Assembly (NCBI GenBank): GCA_028023455.1
Contig: JAQFVV010007263.1
Coordinates: forward strand, 1 to 64,000
Source of the DNA: Epiperipatus broadwayi
Lineage: Eukaryota > Onychophora > Udeonychophora > Euonychophora > Peripatidae
DNA length: 64,000 bases
Direction of reading: 5' to 3'
The notes under the pieces were generated by a model that saw only the letters and a list, made by a program, of their open reading frames with translations, searched no databases and was not told where the DNA came from. Position 1 is the first letter of the stretch; every line of letters starts with the position of its first letter. Shown here piece after piece: positions 1 through 13,050 of this stretch. A program made the translations under genes and the position numbers.

Positions 1-559
1 CCATTTATTTATATACAGGGTACAAATTACTATTTAATATTGTGTATCATTTAAATAAAAAAAGAGAGAACCCGATCTTTAATTTTATTTTTGTAATATA
101 ATGTTGTTTTAAGAAAAACGTACAGTGAAAGTTTAATTTTTTTTTAAATATAAGTTAACTAAAATAAATTCAATGTTGGAAAGTGCATACTGAATAATTG
201 ATTCAAATAGTGAAAGAAAATTCCAAAGGTAAAAGATTGTTATCAGAAAGTCCGACTTTCTGATAGTAATTAAAAATGGCAGAAATTCTTAATGAGAAAA
301 CAGACTTTGTAATAAAAAAAAGGAGAATAATGTAGAAGTTTATAAAATAGAACAAAAGGTAAAAAAGGAATATGCGCAGAACTTCTAAAAAGAATCTGGG
401 AATATAAAAGGAGCCGACAGATTTGAAAAGTGTCTTTTGTCTTGTCGTTCCAGAGAGTGTTGAGCAATTTGAAGTGCTTCGTATTTTTTTTAAACAAAAA
501 AAAAATATTAATAAAATGTGTCCACTTAGATACGAACTGAAATCGCTCATCATGAGTGA

Positions 560-742
560 GTAGAACTCTATCATTTGCCGACACTTTCTCTCGAGAAAAG
601 TCACCTAGATCGTCATCTGACTCTACCTAAATTTGATCGGAGATTTGGAAGAAGTGCAACTAAAAAAACAACTACTGTGGACTACCCACTGACTGAATTG
701 GACGTCGGAGGATCAATGACCTATTTAAATATAAACTTACCG
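560..742 (+). CDS. candidate 5' exon of an unrecognised host gene, ending at a GTAAGT donor
   Basis: A frame is open from just after an in-frame TGA (557-559) to 742, where it meets a strong splice donor, CCG|GTAAGT (donor GT at 743-744). The only ATG in frame is at 716-718, giving MTYLNINLP and a phase-0 exon end; upstream codons would then be 5' UTR. Alternatively the whole 61-codon frame (including KFDRRFGRSATKK and LTELDVGGS) is part of an exon with an acceptor I cannot place. The patch from about 400 to 745 is much richer in G+C and CpG than its surroundings (GACGTCGG, CTCGAG, GATCGTC), as expected of an exon or promoter-proximal DNA. I recognise no protein family and see no convincing second exon in the window. 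It could be chance. Confidence 0.4.
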
Positions 743-3700
743 GTAAGTTAATGGCCATAACTTTATATAAAGCTTTATGAACTGAGATTTTAATGAAATG
801 TTTATCCCATAATTTTGTGATCTAAAGATTTGCAAACGGAGTAGTAAATGAAACAGTACCACGGAAAAATAAGACACAAACTAACTATTGCTTCAATATT
901 TGAATCAAATTATTAAATTTGTTATGCACAATACGTCCCAACATTATAATTTTTCATTTATCATAAATATTAAATCTTTGTTATTAACATACTTTCATTG
1001 TACGTGTATAAATTTAGAGTTATTATATTTAAGTTTTGATTATTTAGAATCAAATTAGTATACAAATTACCTTTGCTAAATAGATTTATTTTTCTTAATT
1101 AAGTCAAAGGGAATATCTTCTACTTAATGGGAATTTTAACCCAGATCGTATAATTATTAGTTTACGAGTTACAATATGTTTGACGCCGACTCAGTGGGTC
1201 TAACGACTCTGGCGCCCTCATGTAGAAATTAAAAACTGAGTCAGCTCACGATTGTACTTAGTAATAATTCTAGGCCGAGCTGATCAGGAAAGATAGTTAT
1301 GTTTTGGAATAATAATGAAACGTTCTTCTTTTTTTTTAATAAAATAAATGAACATTTATTTTTCTTTTGCATAACTTGATCAACTCACGCATTTATAATG
1401 CGTGTAGAGGCCTAGAAATACAGAAAACATTATAATATATATATTGAAACAGTATTATTTAGTCACCATCCCATTGTACCTACTATGTTCCACAGTAGTA
1501 TTATTTTTCCTAGTTCAATTACATCCCAGTTTACATATGTAAGCTTCTAATAATTTATTTATATGAAATACCATATATTTATGTGTATGTGCATGTACTT
1601 GTATAGGTGTGTACATTTAATACCCATATTAATGTTTGTATGCATATAATGTATACACAATTATAAATTTAAAATTAATAAAATGATATAATTTAAATTA
1701 AATTGTGTGAAAATTGTTATATGTGTGTAATTACCTACATATATATGTGAAAGAAGCATAATGCAATAGATTGAAAAGCATTACAACTCTTGTAAATTAA
1801 TTGAAATTTGCATTATTCTTAGTTAAAAACTCTCTATTTAAATGCATTTGTATATAAATTTCAATTCCTGTTGTGGTCCCACACACATATATAAGAAAAT
1901 GTTTACAAATTTAAATTCTTTTAAAATAAAGTTATCTGTTTTTATAAACAGTTGTAATTCTTAGAAAACTGTCTGCAAGCAATTAATCAAACTTGGAATC
2001 AAAATTTTAATGTATTTTAAAAATAAAACTAAGAGTAAGGAGTGACCCGATTGCCCATTATTGTTTTAGCCAAAGAAATGACCAAATGCTTTATTTTATG
2101 TTTTTTTAAATTATTGATGAAAACTTTGGGGAATGTTACAAACGGAACACTTGAGTTACCAATTTCTTTGCTATAATTTCAGTAGGCTGGTTCACTTTTG
2201 TTCATTTTTTATATTTGATGTGTAATTGCTGCCAGTCATCTGGAGTTTGGTTGGTAAGGCTCTACCTTTGCTGGCTCTCTTTTCAAGAGATTGAACTGTG
2301 GAAATGAAAGTAATGGGGAGATAAGTTAAAACTGCTAAGAAGACATCAGGATGGATCAGCCCAGATGAGAATGATGGTGATCAGCTATAGAGAAGACTCA
2401 ACAAAGAAGATGCAGTAACAATTTTTCCTGCAGATCTCTTTAAAATAACTCTAATAAATTCTCTAAAAATTAAGCTAGCTACTCATTTATAATGTGCACA
2501 AACTTCTAAACTATAACGTTTTAATAATTAAAACTGATTTAAACTGTAAAATATGATTTAAAATCCTGCTAAAATTAATATCTGTAAACTTGCCTATTTC
2601 TTTCTAAAACTCTAAATGCTTGTTAAATAATAACTTATTCAGTTATTATTTTGTTAATGCAAATCTGCAGTCATGTCTTCCTTATTTGTTTTATATATGT
2701 CTATTTTATAATTCATGCTATTCCCAGTTCAAAATAAAGATTGATTCTAGGAATAAAGTTTGAGGGGAAGATGATTAGATGCTCTCTCATAATTAAGTAA
2801 TGTTGCTTTTTAGCACACACATATAAATCTCTACTCTGAAAACCTAGATATATTCATTAAGCTACTATGTTTAGCTTATTATTTTTATTATTATTGTCAT
2901 TAGAATTAGGTTTGCAAGTTAATAAAGTAATTAGTTAATAAATGCAAGAATGAGTTATAAAGCATATTGTACATATTGCTTAAGTCCCAGATATGCTTTA
3001 GTCCTCTTTTGAGTTATATTATAAACTGTGACAATTTATTAATAAAACAGTTTACTTTAAATATCCCTTTTAGCATGTTTAAGAATGCTAATTATAAATT
3101 GGTGGATGGTAGTTTCATGGAATAAAACTATAGAATTTTGCATACTTTTAGGAAGCACATACATGCATTTACACCTTCCTGTATGTTTCTTATATGAATG
3201 AGCTTCTGGTTTTAATGGACACCCCATCTACTTAGTTTGGACAGATCTTCTTTAGAATTAGATCATGAGGGTCCAGATTGTTTTTATAAGTTGCTCCAAT
3301 CACCAAACTATACATTCAATTTATTTGCAGAAAGTCATACAGTCCACAGGAGTTGAGTACTTAGTACTGAATTCCCTGAGTAACTACACATTTGAGATGC
3401 ACACATCTCTTGTAATATATATATAATGATGTAGTATCTGAAGTCATACTACAAAGCTCCAGTTTATCCCTCCATAATGTAATATTTCAGCATTGATCTA
3501 AACTTGTAATCTGATTTTGCAAATATATAATCTGCATAGAGAGCATTTTGCAGCTCATCATGTTATTAAATGAACTTTTATTAAATGGTATGATGATAAA
3601 TCATCATTCTTTCACTGACTTAATCATCGTAAACCTAATAGGTCAGGTGTAGTAAAATTAAGGCATGATTAGAAACTGTAGATTATTAAAATTGTAATAA

Positions 3701-6065
3701 ACTCATTTGAAGTATAGTGAATCAGATGAGATACTGTTTTCAAACTGGCTCATCATTGTTTACATCTGTGTGTGTTCTTCAAAGCACTCTTGTTTATTTA
3801 ATTTATATTATTAATTAAAATATATTAAATTATAACCACTGTGTTGTATATCATTCATAATCCATTCCAAATCTTAGTTAAATTCTTAATATAGTATTAG
3901 TTATTAAGATATGCATTATCTTGCCAGCCATAGACGTGTGTGTGTGTATTTAAAATATTAGTAATTTAGTTAATATTCCCCGAGTCACTTGTTTCACCCT
4001 TTGTTACTGCTGGCACGCGAACTAAGAAACTCTGAGTGTAGCCTCATATATATCATTCATAGGGTAGTAAGTTATGGAGGGTTGGTGGAGGAGCTGAGGT
4101 GTGATCAGATTTGAGGTCTCAACCCTCATCTAGATCAGCCTTGGTATAATTTGCCAGAACTCTGGATTTTGTTGCATGAATGTACAAATATGATTGTGAC
4201 AATATATTGTACCATTAACATGATACAATGTATTGACATTCAGTAAAAGAAATGGGGGTTGCTGAAAGAAAGACAAAACATATACATATATTATATTTTT
4301 ATTAATAAGTGGGAGAAATATTCTTTTAACCACTCAAATAGAAAAAAAATATTTATGTGTAGTTAAAAAATATGTTTAATCTAATTACATATGATTAGCA
4401 AAAGCAGAAGTTGGTTATATCTCAAGATAACTCTTTCCAATTAAATATGGTATATTAGAATGTCAGACCACAATAAGCATAATTAAAAGATTAATTTAAC
4501 TTTAAAATTATTAAGGAAAAAAGTTTCAGAGGTGTACTATATTTAAAAAAATTCATCTGTTTATATTCTAAATATTATAGAAAATAACTATAATGAAACA
4601 CCTATGAATATAATTATTGCTTGGGATTAAATTCTTAGAAAAATAAAGAAAAAAGATGTGATAAAGTGCACATGTAGGAGACTGGTGAGGAGTATATAAA
4701 GAGTGCTACAGGGACATGGAAATTATAATAGAGTAATAAAAAAAGACAAAAAAAGCAAATAGTTGCAGTAACTATTGCTTGATTTTTAAGTTGAGAACCC
4801 ATAAAAATAGATTCAAAGTATATAAAACAAATGCTTTAACTAAGAGAAACTGACACCTATATAGGAGAAAAAACAAAATGCATTGCTAAATTCTTAAGTG
4901 TATCCATCAATGCCATTTTCTGATTTTACTGCTCCAACAAAGCATTGATTCCACTTGACTTGCCTATATTAGAATGAGTATCCCAGCCAGTTTACATCTA
5001 ACAACTTGGGCAATAAATTATAGCCACAAGAATTGGATATGAGAAACTTTAATATCCATGGTCATAATATTTTATTCTCGACTAAAAAAGACATCTGTGA
5101 TAAAATAAGTGTTACATTTTTCTTTATTTAAGTCATAGTTAAGTCTAATTATATCAACTATCAAAGAATTAAATAAAACTGAACTGTAATATCTATCAAA
5201 AGAACTTTATTATTGCTATTGATATCAGAAATTACTATTATATTTTGTATTAATCTAATTGGCATTAGTATTTATTAACAATTGTATGTACTATTAATAT
5301 TTAATATGATTATGTAAAAGAATCAGTTTAGAAATTTATAATTTTATTTGTGTCATTAAATGATATTTTAAAACTTCTACCTCAGCAACTTCAGCTATTT
5401 TTATTATTATTACCAGGATAAATGAATGTTAATACACTTCGAGAGCTTCCTATATTAGTACAGAGAAAATTTATTTCAAGTAAAAAGTAATAACGTTGAG
5501 ACAGTGCATTCAGAGAAACATTTTCTTGATACCTAAGAAAAATAAAAGCTGTCTCAAATGTTAAAAAGATTATACTAGTTACAATAAGAAATACAGTTGT
5601 TTTTCTAAAAATATATACTTTATTCCCAGGATTTGAATTACCAGGAAAAATAATCTGTTCTTCCAAGTAATGCACTAGAGACTTACTTGTTTAAAGATAT
5701 GATTTAGTTATTCTACTGTTATTGACCAGGCATATATCTGCTTCTAAAGGTAATCAAAATGTAAATGTAGAGATTAATTATATGTTGGTTAATACCCTGT
5801 AGAACTTGGGTTATAAAAAGTTTATATTGTATTGGTCAAAACATGTTTATCCATTGAACATGAGCTGAAAGTCACAAATTGTACTTTGAACCCAGTCCAG
5901 CCTGAGATTTAGGTTAGGGACCAGCCTGGATTCAAACCCACTCTATAAGCCCCAGATCAAATAACTAATGGATAAATAACAATGATGGCACATGAGAATT
6001 AATTTTAAATCCAGTCCACTAGCAAAGCAGAGAAGACAATGAAACATCTATTCTATGACTTAACT

Positions 6066-6122
<57 letters not shown>
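6066..6122. repeat. (AT)n microsatellite
   Basis: About 57 bp of alternating AT with one interruption (ACAT). Confidence 0.95.
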
Positions 6123-6124
<2 letters not shown>

Positions 6125-7236
6125 GCCTAGCTATATGTCTGGAAATAGAGAAAAGGAATTTGAACTACTCAACAAGTTAAGCAATAAATATTAGTTTAAT
6201 ATAATGACAAATTATTTACATACATTTATAAATTGATTGCATAAAGCATGAATGAGCAAGCGTTAGATGATTACATAGTGTCATTCACATTATTATTTTA
6301 TTATTTCTCATATGCTCTTTATTAGCTAAATAATATATTGTAAATAAGCACACATGTTTGGTGTCCAATATTAAGATGCCCATCGATTATTAGAAAAAAC
6401 TTACATAAAATTGCTATTAACACTTTGATTTACAGTTCTGAATTACGGTGACTAACATTATTACTTCAGGGAGTGTTCTGAGATTCATTACAGATATAAT
6501 ACACACTATTTTCATGCCATTATGGTCATGAAAATAAATAAAATACATTTTAAAACATATTTGATTATATGACAAAATACTTAATGAAACTTCTTTTAAT
6601 TAGCACTGGTAAGAGGAACACTTATTTCTCCCCAAGGCAAATAGATACTCTTAACTACAGAAATAAGTTCTGACAGTGGGATTGTATAAGCCTGAAATAA
6701 ATTTAATTAATAAAACTAGAAGTATTTGGCATTTATATATTTTTTAAGCAGAGTGCAATTTTAATATTAGAGCATTAAAACTGGGTCATGAAGCAAAAGA
6801 AATAATATAAAGAAGTTTGTGGTGCTGACATAATTAGCCAAGAAATAACAGGAAAAGTCATGTTTCTGGATGATAGACGAAGTAGATTGGCATGCCGTGG
6901 ACATCATCGACATGCAGGCCCTTTTTTATGAAAAAAGTGGATAGGCATAGCGTGTCCCAGACTTAGGAAATCACCAACAGAGACCTTTTTATATGACATA
7001 AATGGTCCTGGGAAGATTAACTATACACAGGACAAGGCTTGAGAAGAAATCTATGGGTTCGAACTTGTCACAACACCCAGATTAAGAAGCGCATATTATA
7101 TATATGAAGATAGGCCAAATGTCAGTAACACAGTAATGATAAATGTCACTAATGACATTGAGTAAGTTTACTGCTTTAAAATAAATGATGCTTGTTTGTA
7201 TGCCATAATTTATATAATTAATTTGCTTTGCGACTA

Positions 7237-7238
<2 letters not shown>

Positions 7239-7273
<35 letters not shown>

Positions 7274-7290
7274 GAGAGAGAGAGAGAGAT
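7239..7290. repeat. (AT)n followed by (GA)n microsatellite
   Basis: About 30 bp of alternating AT runs into a short TTTAT bridge and then an AGAGAG tract of about 18 bp. Confidence 0.95.
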
Positions 7291-8425
7291 TTAGATTTCA
7301 TTGGATAAAATATATGTTAAGATTTGACCCCCTTTTTTTCTGCTATTTAAAACAAATCAATCCCACCTTCATTGATTTTATAATAACTGGAATATTTAAG
7401 TACTGTATTTGATATTTTAAGAATATATAAAAAAGACTAGCAGTTATATAGAAAACAAATAATAAGTCACCTTTTCAGAATTGGATAAATAATATTTATA
7501 AAATAAATAAGTTTCAGAGCATTAATTAGCCTGAGTTCTGGATTCACTCTGGGTAGAAAATCCAGAGTTAAAAAAATACATTTTTTATATTAAAATATAA
7601 GTAAAATGTTGGCTAGTAAAACAATCTGGCGAGTGTATTAATTAATAATGCATTACATTGCAAGGGGACGTTAATTCACGGAGATTTACTTAAAAGGAAA
7701 GAAAAGATTTTAGAAATTCAACTTGTCAGATTGCTTGAGATTGGCATAATAATAATAATAAAAGCATATATATAAAATCAAGTAATAAATAACTATAAAT
7801 AAATGGCTGCACCAAAGTTAAGGAAGGTTAGAGCATATGAGATAGGATTAAATTTATAGAAATTATTTATGAGCAAATTACATGTACATATTTAAAAAAA
7901 ATGCAAATTTAAATAATACATGAGAAATCATGATAGTAGAATTCGAGATTAATTAGGGAAGTTAGATTTAGTTTTAATGGTGGTGGTGTGAAATAATTTA
8001 CCTTGCACCATTTTAAAAGTCCATATTAAAAAGTCCAGCTTGTGCATGGCAGTTCTTATGTGATGGCAAGCTTGCATTAGCATACTAAAGTTCTTAGGTC
8101 GGGTTTTTACTTCACTCTTGGGCAGCAGAATGGTACGGCTGTGGAAGATGATGATCCAACAGGGCCAAGAAGGGTGGTGGACTTACTTCTACATCATTTT
8201 CAATTTCATAATGATGATTAATATGTTAATAATACAGTTCTCTCAATAGTAGCCTATCTGTTAGTGATTTAAAATATGGCCATTTTATACTCTGCTCAAG
8301 TATTTCTGGAATACTTTTAATTACATAGTTTTAGCTTAAAATATAATCTCTGATCTAAAATCTTAAGTTTCCTTTGTTCATTGTTTTTGAAAGATGCAAC
8401 TGTAAGATAATATTCCAAAAATAAA

Positions 8426-8460
8426 TTCAAATCTATTTCCAGATTAGAAATAGATTTGAA
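8426..8460. repeat. perfect 14-bp hairpin
   Basis: TTCAAATCTATTTC (8426-8439) pairs with GAAATAGATTTGAA (8447-8460) around a 7-nt loop. No T-tract or gene context supports a terminator role. Function unknown. Confidence 0.8.
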
Positions 8461-8728
8461 AAAAAATGTTTATAACAAAAGAAAATCGTTAATCTTAATC
8501 CCCATTTTAAGTAAAAACTTTAATTAAAAATACCTTCCCTAGATTAAAACAATAGTGTTTCCAATCCTTTAATTATTTTTGGACAATACGGTTGCATCTT
8601 CCATCTTGGATTTTATAAAATATAGAGTTTAATAGAAAAAACAAACAATTTAAAATGAAAAAGTTTAGAAAATGATATATAATAAAATATTTAAAAAATC
8701 AATATTTTGTTAGTAAGTTTTTGCTCCT

Positions 8729-8770
8729 ATATATATATATATTTGAATGTACTTGAATATAAAAATTACT

Positions 8771-8801
<31 letters not shown>

Positions 8802-8831
8802 TTGAATGTACTTGAATATAAAAATTACTAA
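8729..8831. repeat. tandem duplication next to (AT)n
   Basis: A 31-bp sequence beginning TTTGAATGTACTTG occurs at 8742-8772 and again at 8801-8831 (period 59). Each copy is preceded by an AT dinucleotide run, longer in the second copy. This looks like a local duplication followed by microsatellite expansion. Confidence 0.9.
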
Positions 8832-9071
8832 TAATTAATAAAAAAGAATTAATAATAATTAAAAAAACATGTTATTGAAACGTTAAAATTTTATTAACTT
8901 AGGCTCGTATCTCAAATATATACATAAAATATATATACATGACAAAAGGAGTGGGATGGGATATAGAGTTAGAATACAGGTTAGTAGATGGAACTATGAA
9001 GCTCAATCTTAATCTATAATTGACTGCTTCAATATGGATATATAGATATTGGAAAAGTATAGTATCCTATT

Positions 9072-9075
<4 letters not shown>

Positions 9076-9114
<39 letters not shown>
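9076..9114. repeat. (AT)n microsatellite
   Basis: About 38 bp of alternating TA. Confidence 0.95.
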
Positions 9115-9117
<3 letters not shown>

Positions 9118-9479
9118 TCATAATATTATTTCTGGGAGCTTTCATATAATAATACTATGAATTCATCTTTGATCCATGAAAATTTATATATATACATATA
9201 TTTGATAAAGAAATGGCAATATATAATGCACAAGATTGAATGTCTTAATTTTTTAATACAGTAACCAGAATATCCAGTTGTTAGAAAAATACAAAAATGA
9301 ATTAGTCATTTAAAAGTAATTTTAAAGATTAAGGAAGTTTAATTAATTGTAGACCAGTTGGATAACTTCACTAATCAATAAAATACTTGTTTATATAATG
9401 ATTGACAAAAGTAATTTAATTAATCGAAAAGAATATCAAAGGGAAAGATAAAATAAGATTTAAATCTGATTAGCATAAT

Positions 9480-9770
9480 GATTATACAAGTGATAGAAAT
9501 TAGCTTAAAAAGGCTTATGACAGTGTTATTAAATTGGAGAATCAATGGAACATTAATGAACATGATTAGGTCATTGTATGAAAATAACTGTCATATTTAT
9601 TAATTAGTAAATGTAGAATCAACTAGAGTTAAAAAAGATGTTGATGCTGAGTTAAGGAGAAAATGTCATATTATTTTTATTATTTTTAAAACAAAAGGAG
9701 TTAGCAATAGAAGAATTAGGAGGAGTTAATAAATGATGAAAAGTTATATATTTTATTAGATCTTTTCTTT
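9480..9770 (+). pseudogene. badly decayed LINE reverse transcriptase fragment
   Basis: Conceptual plus-strand translation gives scattered pieces resembling the palm of non-LTR reverse transcriptases: KAYDSV (compare F-KAYDRV), then in another frame LMNMIRSLYENN (compare I-LI-SLYENN), then VESTRVKKDVDAEL, where active elements have a KKGVRQG-type motif. Stops and frameshifts are frequent and no YADD box is intact. Possible continuation lies at 9886-10300, beyond the inserted SINE (for example EIKLIMNAKEG). The family is probably the same RTE-like clade as the copies at 14-19 kb and 45-47 kb, but the match is weak and rests on eye alignment. Confidence 0.4.
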
Positions 9771-9876
9771 CTTTTTTCCCATATGTCATAGCATCGTCCG
9801 GGAAGTGAACCCACAACAACCATCTGCAATCAACTGCTTGCTTGCAAGACAGCTGCGCTGACTTCTCAGCTAATAT
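9763..9876 (-). mobile_element. tRNA-derived SINE, family member 1
   Basis: On the minus strand the sequence reads as a tRNA-like head with an A box (TTAGCTGAGAAG, complement of 9862-9873), a CTTGCAAGCAAG anticodon-arm-like segment, and a B box (GGGTTCACTTCC, complement of 9801-9812). It ends in the family motif GATGCTATGACATATG and an A-rich tail (T-rich on plus, 9763-9780). It matches the copy at 55,643 almost throughout. No clear target duplication was found. It lies inside the decayed LINE fragment. Confidence 0.8.
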
Positions 9877-9885
9877 AAGAAAATA

Positions 9886-12800
9886 CTTCGAAGCGTTATA
9901 TAAAAGTGGATAAGAAAATGGGGGTTAAATTATGTAAAGCAAAGTCAAAAAAAAAAAAAAAAGATAAAAAAAAATGTGTTTTTTAATAAAAAAAAATAAA
10001 TATGAACGATTTAAATAAATATTATTATTTAAAAATCATTTTAAGGACTCCAAAAATTATTTAGATAAATTGGGAAATAAAATTAATAATGAATGCAAAG
10101 GAGGGAGGGTAATGAAGCATGAATTGTGATGCAAGGAAATTAAGATGCCAGACATTGACATTTTGTATTGATAAAAGGATATCATGCATTTGAGAATTCA
10201 AATATAAGTAAAAAGACATGCTTTGAATGCAGATTTATGAAGAGCAAATGAAGCGAGCTCCACATAAGATATACAAAAATAAAACTGAAAGGATTTGTTA
10301 ATATTGTAATTTATGGGTAATAATCAAGTTGCTAAAGTACTCTTTAATCAGATTTTAAGAAAAGAATAAATAATAAGTAAAAAAAAAAACATAGTAGAAT
10401 ATGTTAATGAATTCAACAAAGAGTGTTTTTGTTTAGTTTTAAAGTGATGGTTTTGCTAATACTAAAAAAAATCTTCATAAATGTGATATTTAACACAGGA
10501 TAATTATTTGTTATAACATTCAGACAAAGGATATATAATATTAATAACCATTATAAAATATAAAAACATTAATTTGTATAAAGTATAGTCATATAATAGA
10601 AACAAAATGAATTATTTCCCCCCTTTAATGTTTTTAACTAATAATATCAGTGGTGCTGATAATAAAAAAAAAAACTATCATTTATTGGTGCATACACATC
10701 ACTATTGTATGAGTAAAATGTGCATTTGTGCAAGATAAATTTTAGCACTCCTTCCCCCATTGTTTGAAATAAATTTTGTCAATTAAAAGACATTTTTTCC
10801 CAGTGTTTCATAAAAAAAATTTAAAAATATGCTTTAGTCATTTAGTGTGTTTGGTAAATACCTTTATTCATTTATTCCTATAAAATAAACACAAGCTAAA
10901 ATAAAACAAATTAACATTTAAAAATATAATTTTTAAACAATAATTAAATAATAGCTTAAAACAAAAATATTTATTTAATAAATTTGAAATTTTTAATTTT
11001 TTCTTTCAAAAGTTAATAGATTATTTTTTGGACAATCCTGGAAAATTGCTAGTAGAGATAGAAAAATTGCCTTCAAATAAAATATGTTTTTAAATATCTA
11101 AGTGTGTTTATTATATTTAAAAGAATTACCACCATGCTTACCCATAAAACCATTGGACTTTTTCCTGCCTCTTCTTGGGTCAGTTCTGATATAATATAAG
11201 TAATTATATAATATATAAGCAACTTACATGGTTATTAAAATATTAGGTACATCCAGAATATGATTCTTTGGAATCCTTCACTTCAGAGTTTCATCCTGCA
11301 TAGCAATGAGCAAAGAGAGATGACACCTGGATTGTTTCCATTATTTTTTAAATCAATATTTAGATCAACTTTAATCAGAAAGTCATTAATTCTTTAAAAG
11401 TAATTGTTTGTTTGAAAAACAATTGTAATTCTCTCATGTATAAACTTATTCACATTTTCTATTAACAAAATTATATTCCTTCAATAATAAAATATTTACA
11501 CTAAACTATAATTTATTATATATATATATATAGTCTGGTATTTAAAATTTTTATATTAACATTGTTTATATTTTATTAGGACCACCAAACTAGATCAATC
11601 TCAAATAACACAACTGATATAACCTTTACATTCCATTAATCTTGTTAAAAAGAAAGTTCTTTGTTTTCAAAATTCATTCATTATTTTTAAATCAGAATCT
11701 CCCTGACACAAAACTTGTTTACATGTGTTTTTGTTCAATAATAAATTTTTTTACTATAATATTATATATTTTAGCACTTATTACTAAGTCCTATTATATA
11801 CATATTAAACTTTATTATATAGTTTGACAATTAGGAATTTAGCTAGGATTTATTTAAGGAATCAAACTTTAAATTTTCATATTTTGATTATTTATTCAAT
11901 ATATTTTTAGGAGCAATTAAAATGCCCAGAACTTTATTTTGTTTATTTGTAGGTTATGCTGGATAACTAAAAAACAAATTAAACATTTAATTTGTTCTAC
12001 TAGATACATTTTTTAGACTTTGTTGATAGTGCAATCATGTAGAAATTTGAATTAAATAATATCATGAAATTTGTTAAAAATTAAATAATTTGGCTTGACA
12101 TAATATAATTTTAAAAATTAAATTTTTTACTCATTCTGTTTTTCATATATTTGAACTGTAGTGTGGATTATAAATCAATTATGAGTTTCAGTTAAAGAAT
12201 ATATCCTAGAAAAAGCTGTTGAGTAAAACATGTAAAAGATAATACTGCACATAAAAGCAGATATCATTATTAAAAATATAAAAAGTTATTTAGTAAAATG
12301 TGCAGAAGGATAATGTAACATAATAAAAAAAGAAAAGAAAAATAACATTAATAAAAAACTTTGGTACAACACAACACAGCATACCTTACATTTCAGAGGT
12401 TCATTCTACCACTACTTCAAATTGCGCAACACATTTAAACTCTGTAAAATATTAATAATAAAGAGAATTTGATCATATTCAGAATTACTCTAATTATAAG
12501 ACAATATTTTAAAAATAAGTTTTATTTTTAAATAAGTTATCAGTAATAATGTGTTACATTTTATATAAATTAGGTTAGTTAAATAAAAATGGCTGGTTAT
12601 ATTTAAACATTTTTATTTAGATATAAATTTTATTAACTGCAGTGACAAAAGAATATTGACCTGTTCAGTTTTGTTCAATAGTTGAGTATTTATGAAATAT
12701 ATTTTGAGGTGAGCAGTTAGTTGTCACATTTAGTTTAAGTAATCTTAAAAAATAATTTAAAAATGATTTTAAAGAAATTTTTATAATTTTATTATTAAAA

Positions 12801-12980
12801 ATTTATTGTTATTATTTTTTATAGTTTAGTTTTTGTTTTGGTTTTTTTTTAAAAGATATGGGGAAATTTTGGTTGAAAGGTTTTGGACTGAGTTGTTTTT
12901 GCTTTATATTATTTTGGTTTATTATAATTTTATATGAGAATATGAAGAATAATAATTTTGGTTGTATTGATATAATATTT
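9886..12980. other. AT-rich non-coding stretch
   Basis: No gene can be supported. 9886-10300 may hold LINE remnants continuing from 9480-9770. The rest is AT-rich with poly(A)/poly(T) runs and (AT)n at 11515-11532. Confidence 0.7.
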
Positions 12981-13050
12981 ATCTAATTTTTTTATGTTGT
13001 AGATCTGACGAAGACTGCTAGTACAGTCAAAACTGTTAAATAAATAAAAT
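12981..13050 (+). ncRNA. decayed hammerhead-ribozyme-like motif / retroelement tail
   Basis: The core order of a hammerhead is visible: CTGACGA (13005-13011, fits CUGANGA), then a 5-bp stem II GACTG/CAGTC (13013-13017 with 13024-13028) closed by a CTAGTA loop, then AAAAC (13029-13033) where a functional ribozyme has GAAAC. A possible stem I is ATCTA (12981-12985) with TAGAT (13000-13004). Stem III and the cleavage triplet are not convincing. The sequence runs into TGTTAAATAAATAAA, an A-rich tail. Hammerheads are known in the terminal repeats of Penelope-like elements, which occur elsewhere in this window. The G-to-A change at GAAA should abolish activity. Confidence 0.35.

Larger units (their letters stand above)
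743..9479. other. AT-rich non-coding stretch (intron or intergenic)
   Basis: No supportable gene. Reading frames here are short, AT-driven and without recognisable motifs. Several patches are less AT-rich and may be old repeat relics that I cannot classify: 1170-1290, 2190-2430, 4010-4145, 5860-6060, 6840-7095 (with a pol III B-box-like GGGTTCGAACTTG near 7055) and 8080-8190. Simple repeats and hairpins inside are listed separately. Confidence 0.7.

Noticed and set aside
203-604. 133- and 104-codon minus-strand frames near the window start
   Set aside because: They are rich in F, I, L and Y from T/A runs; the plus-strand frame ending at the GTAAGT donor overlaps them and is the better candidate.
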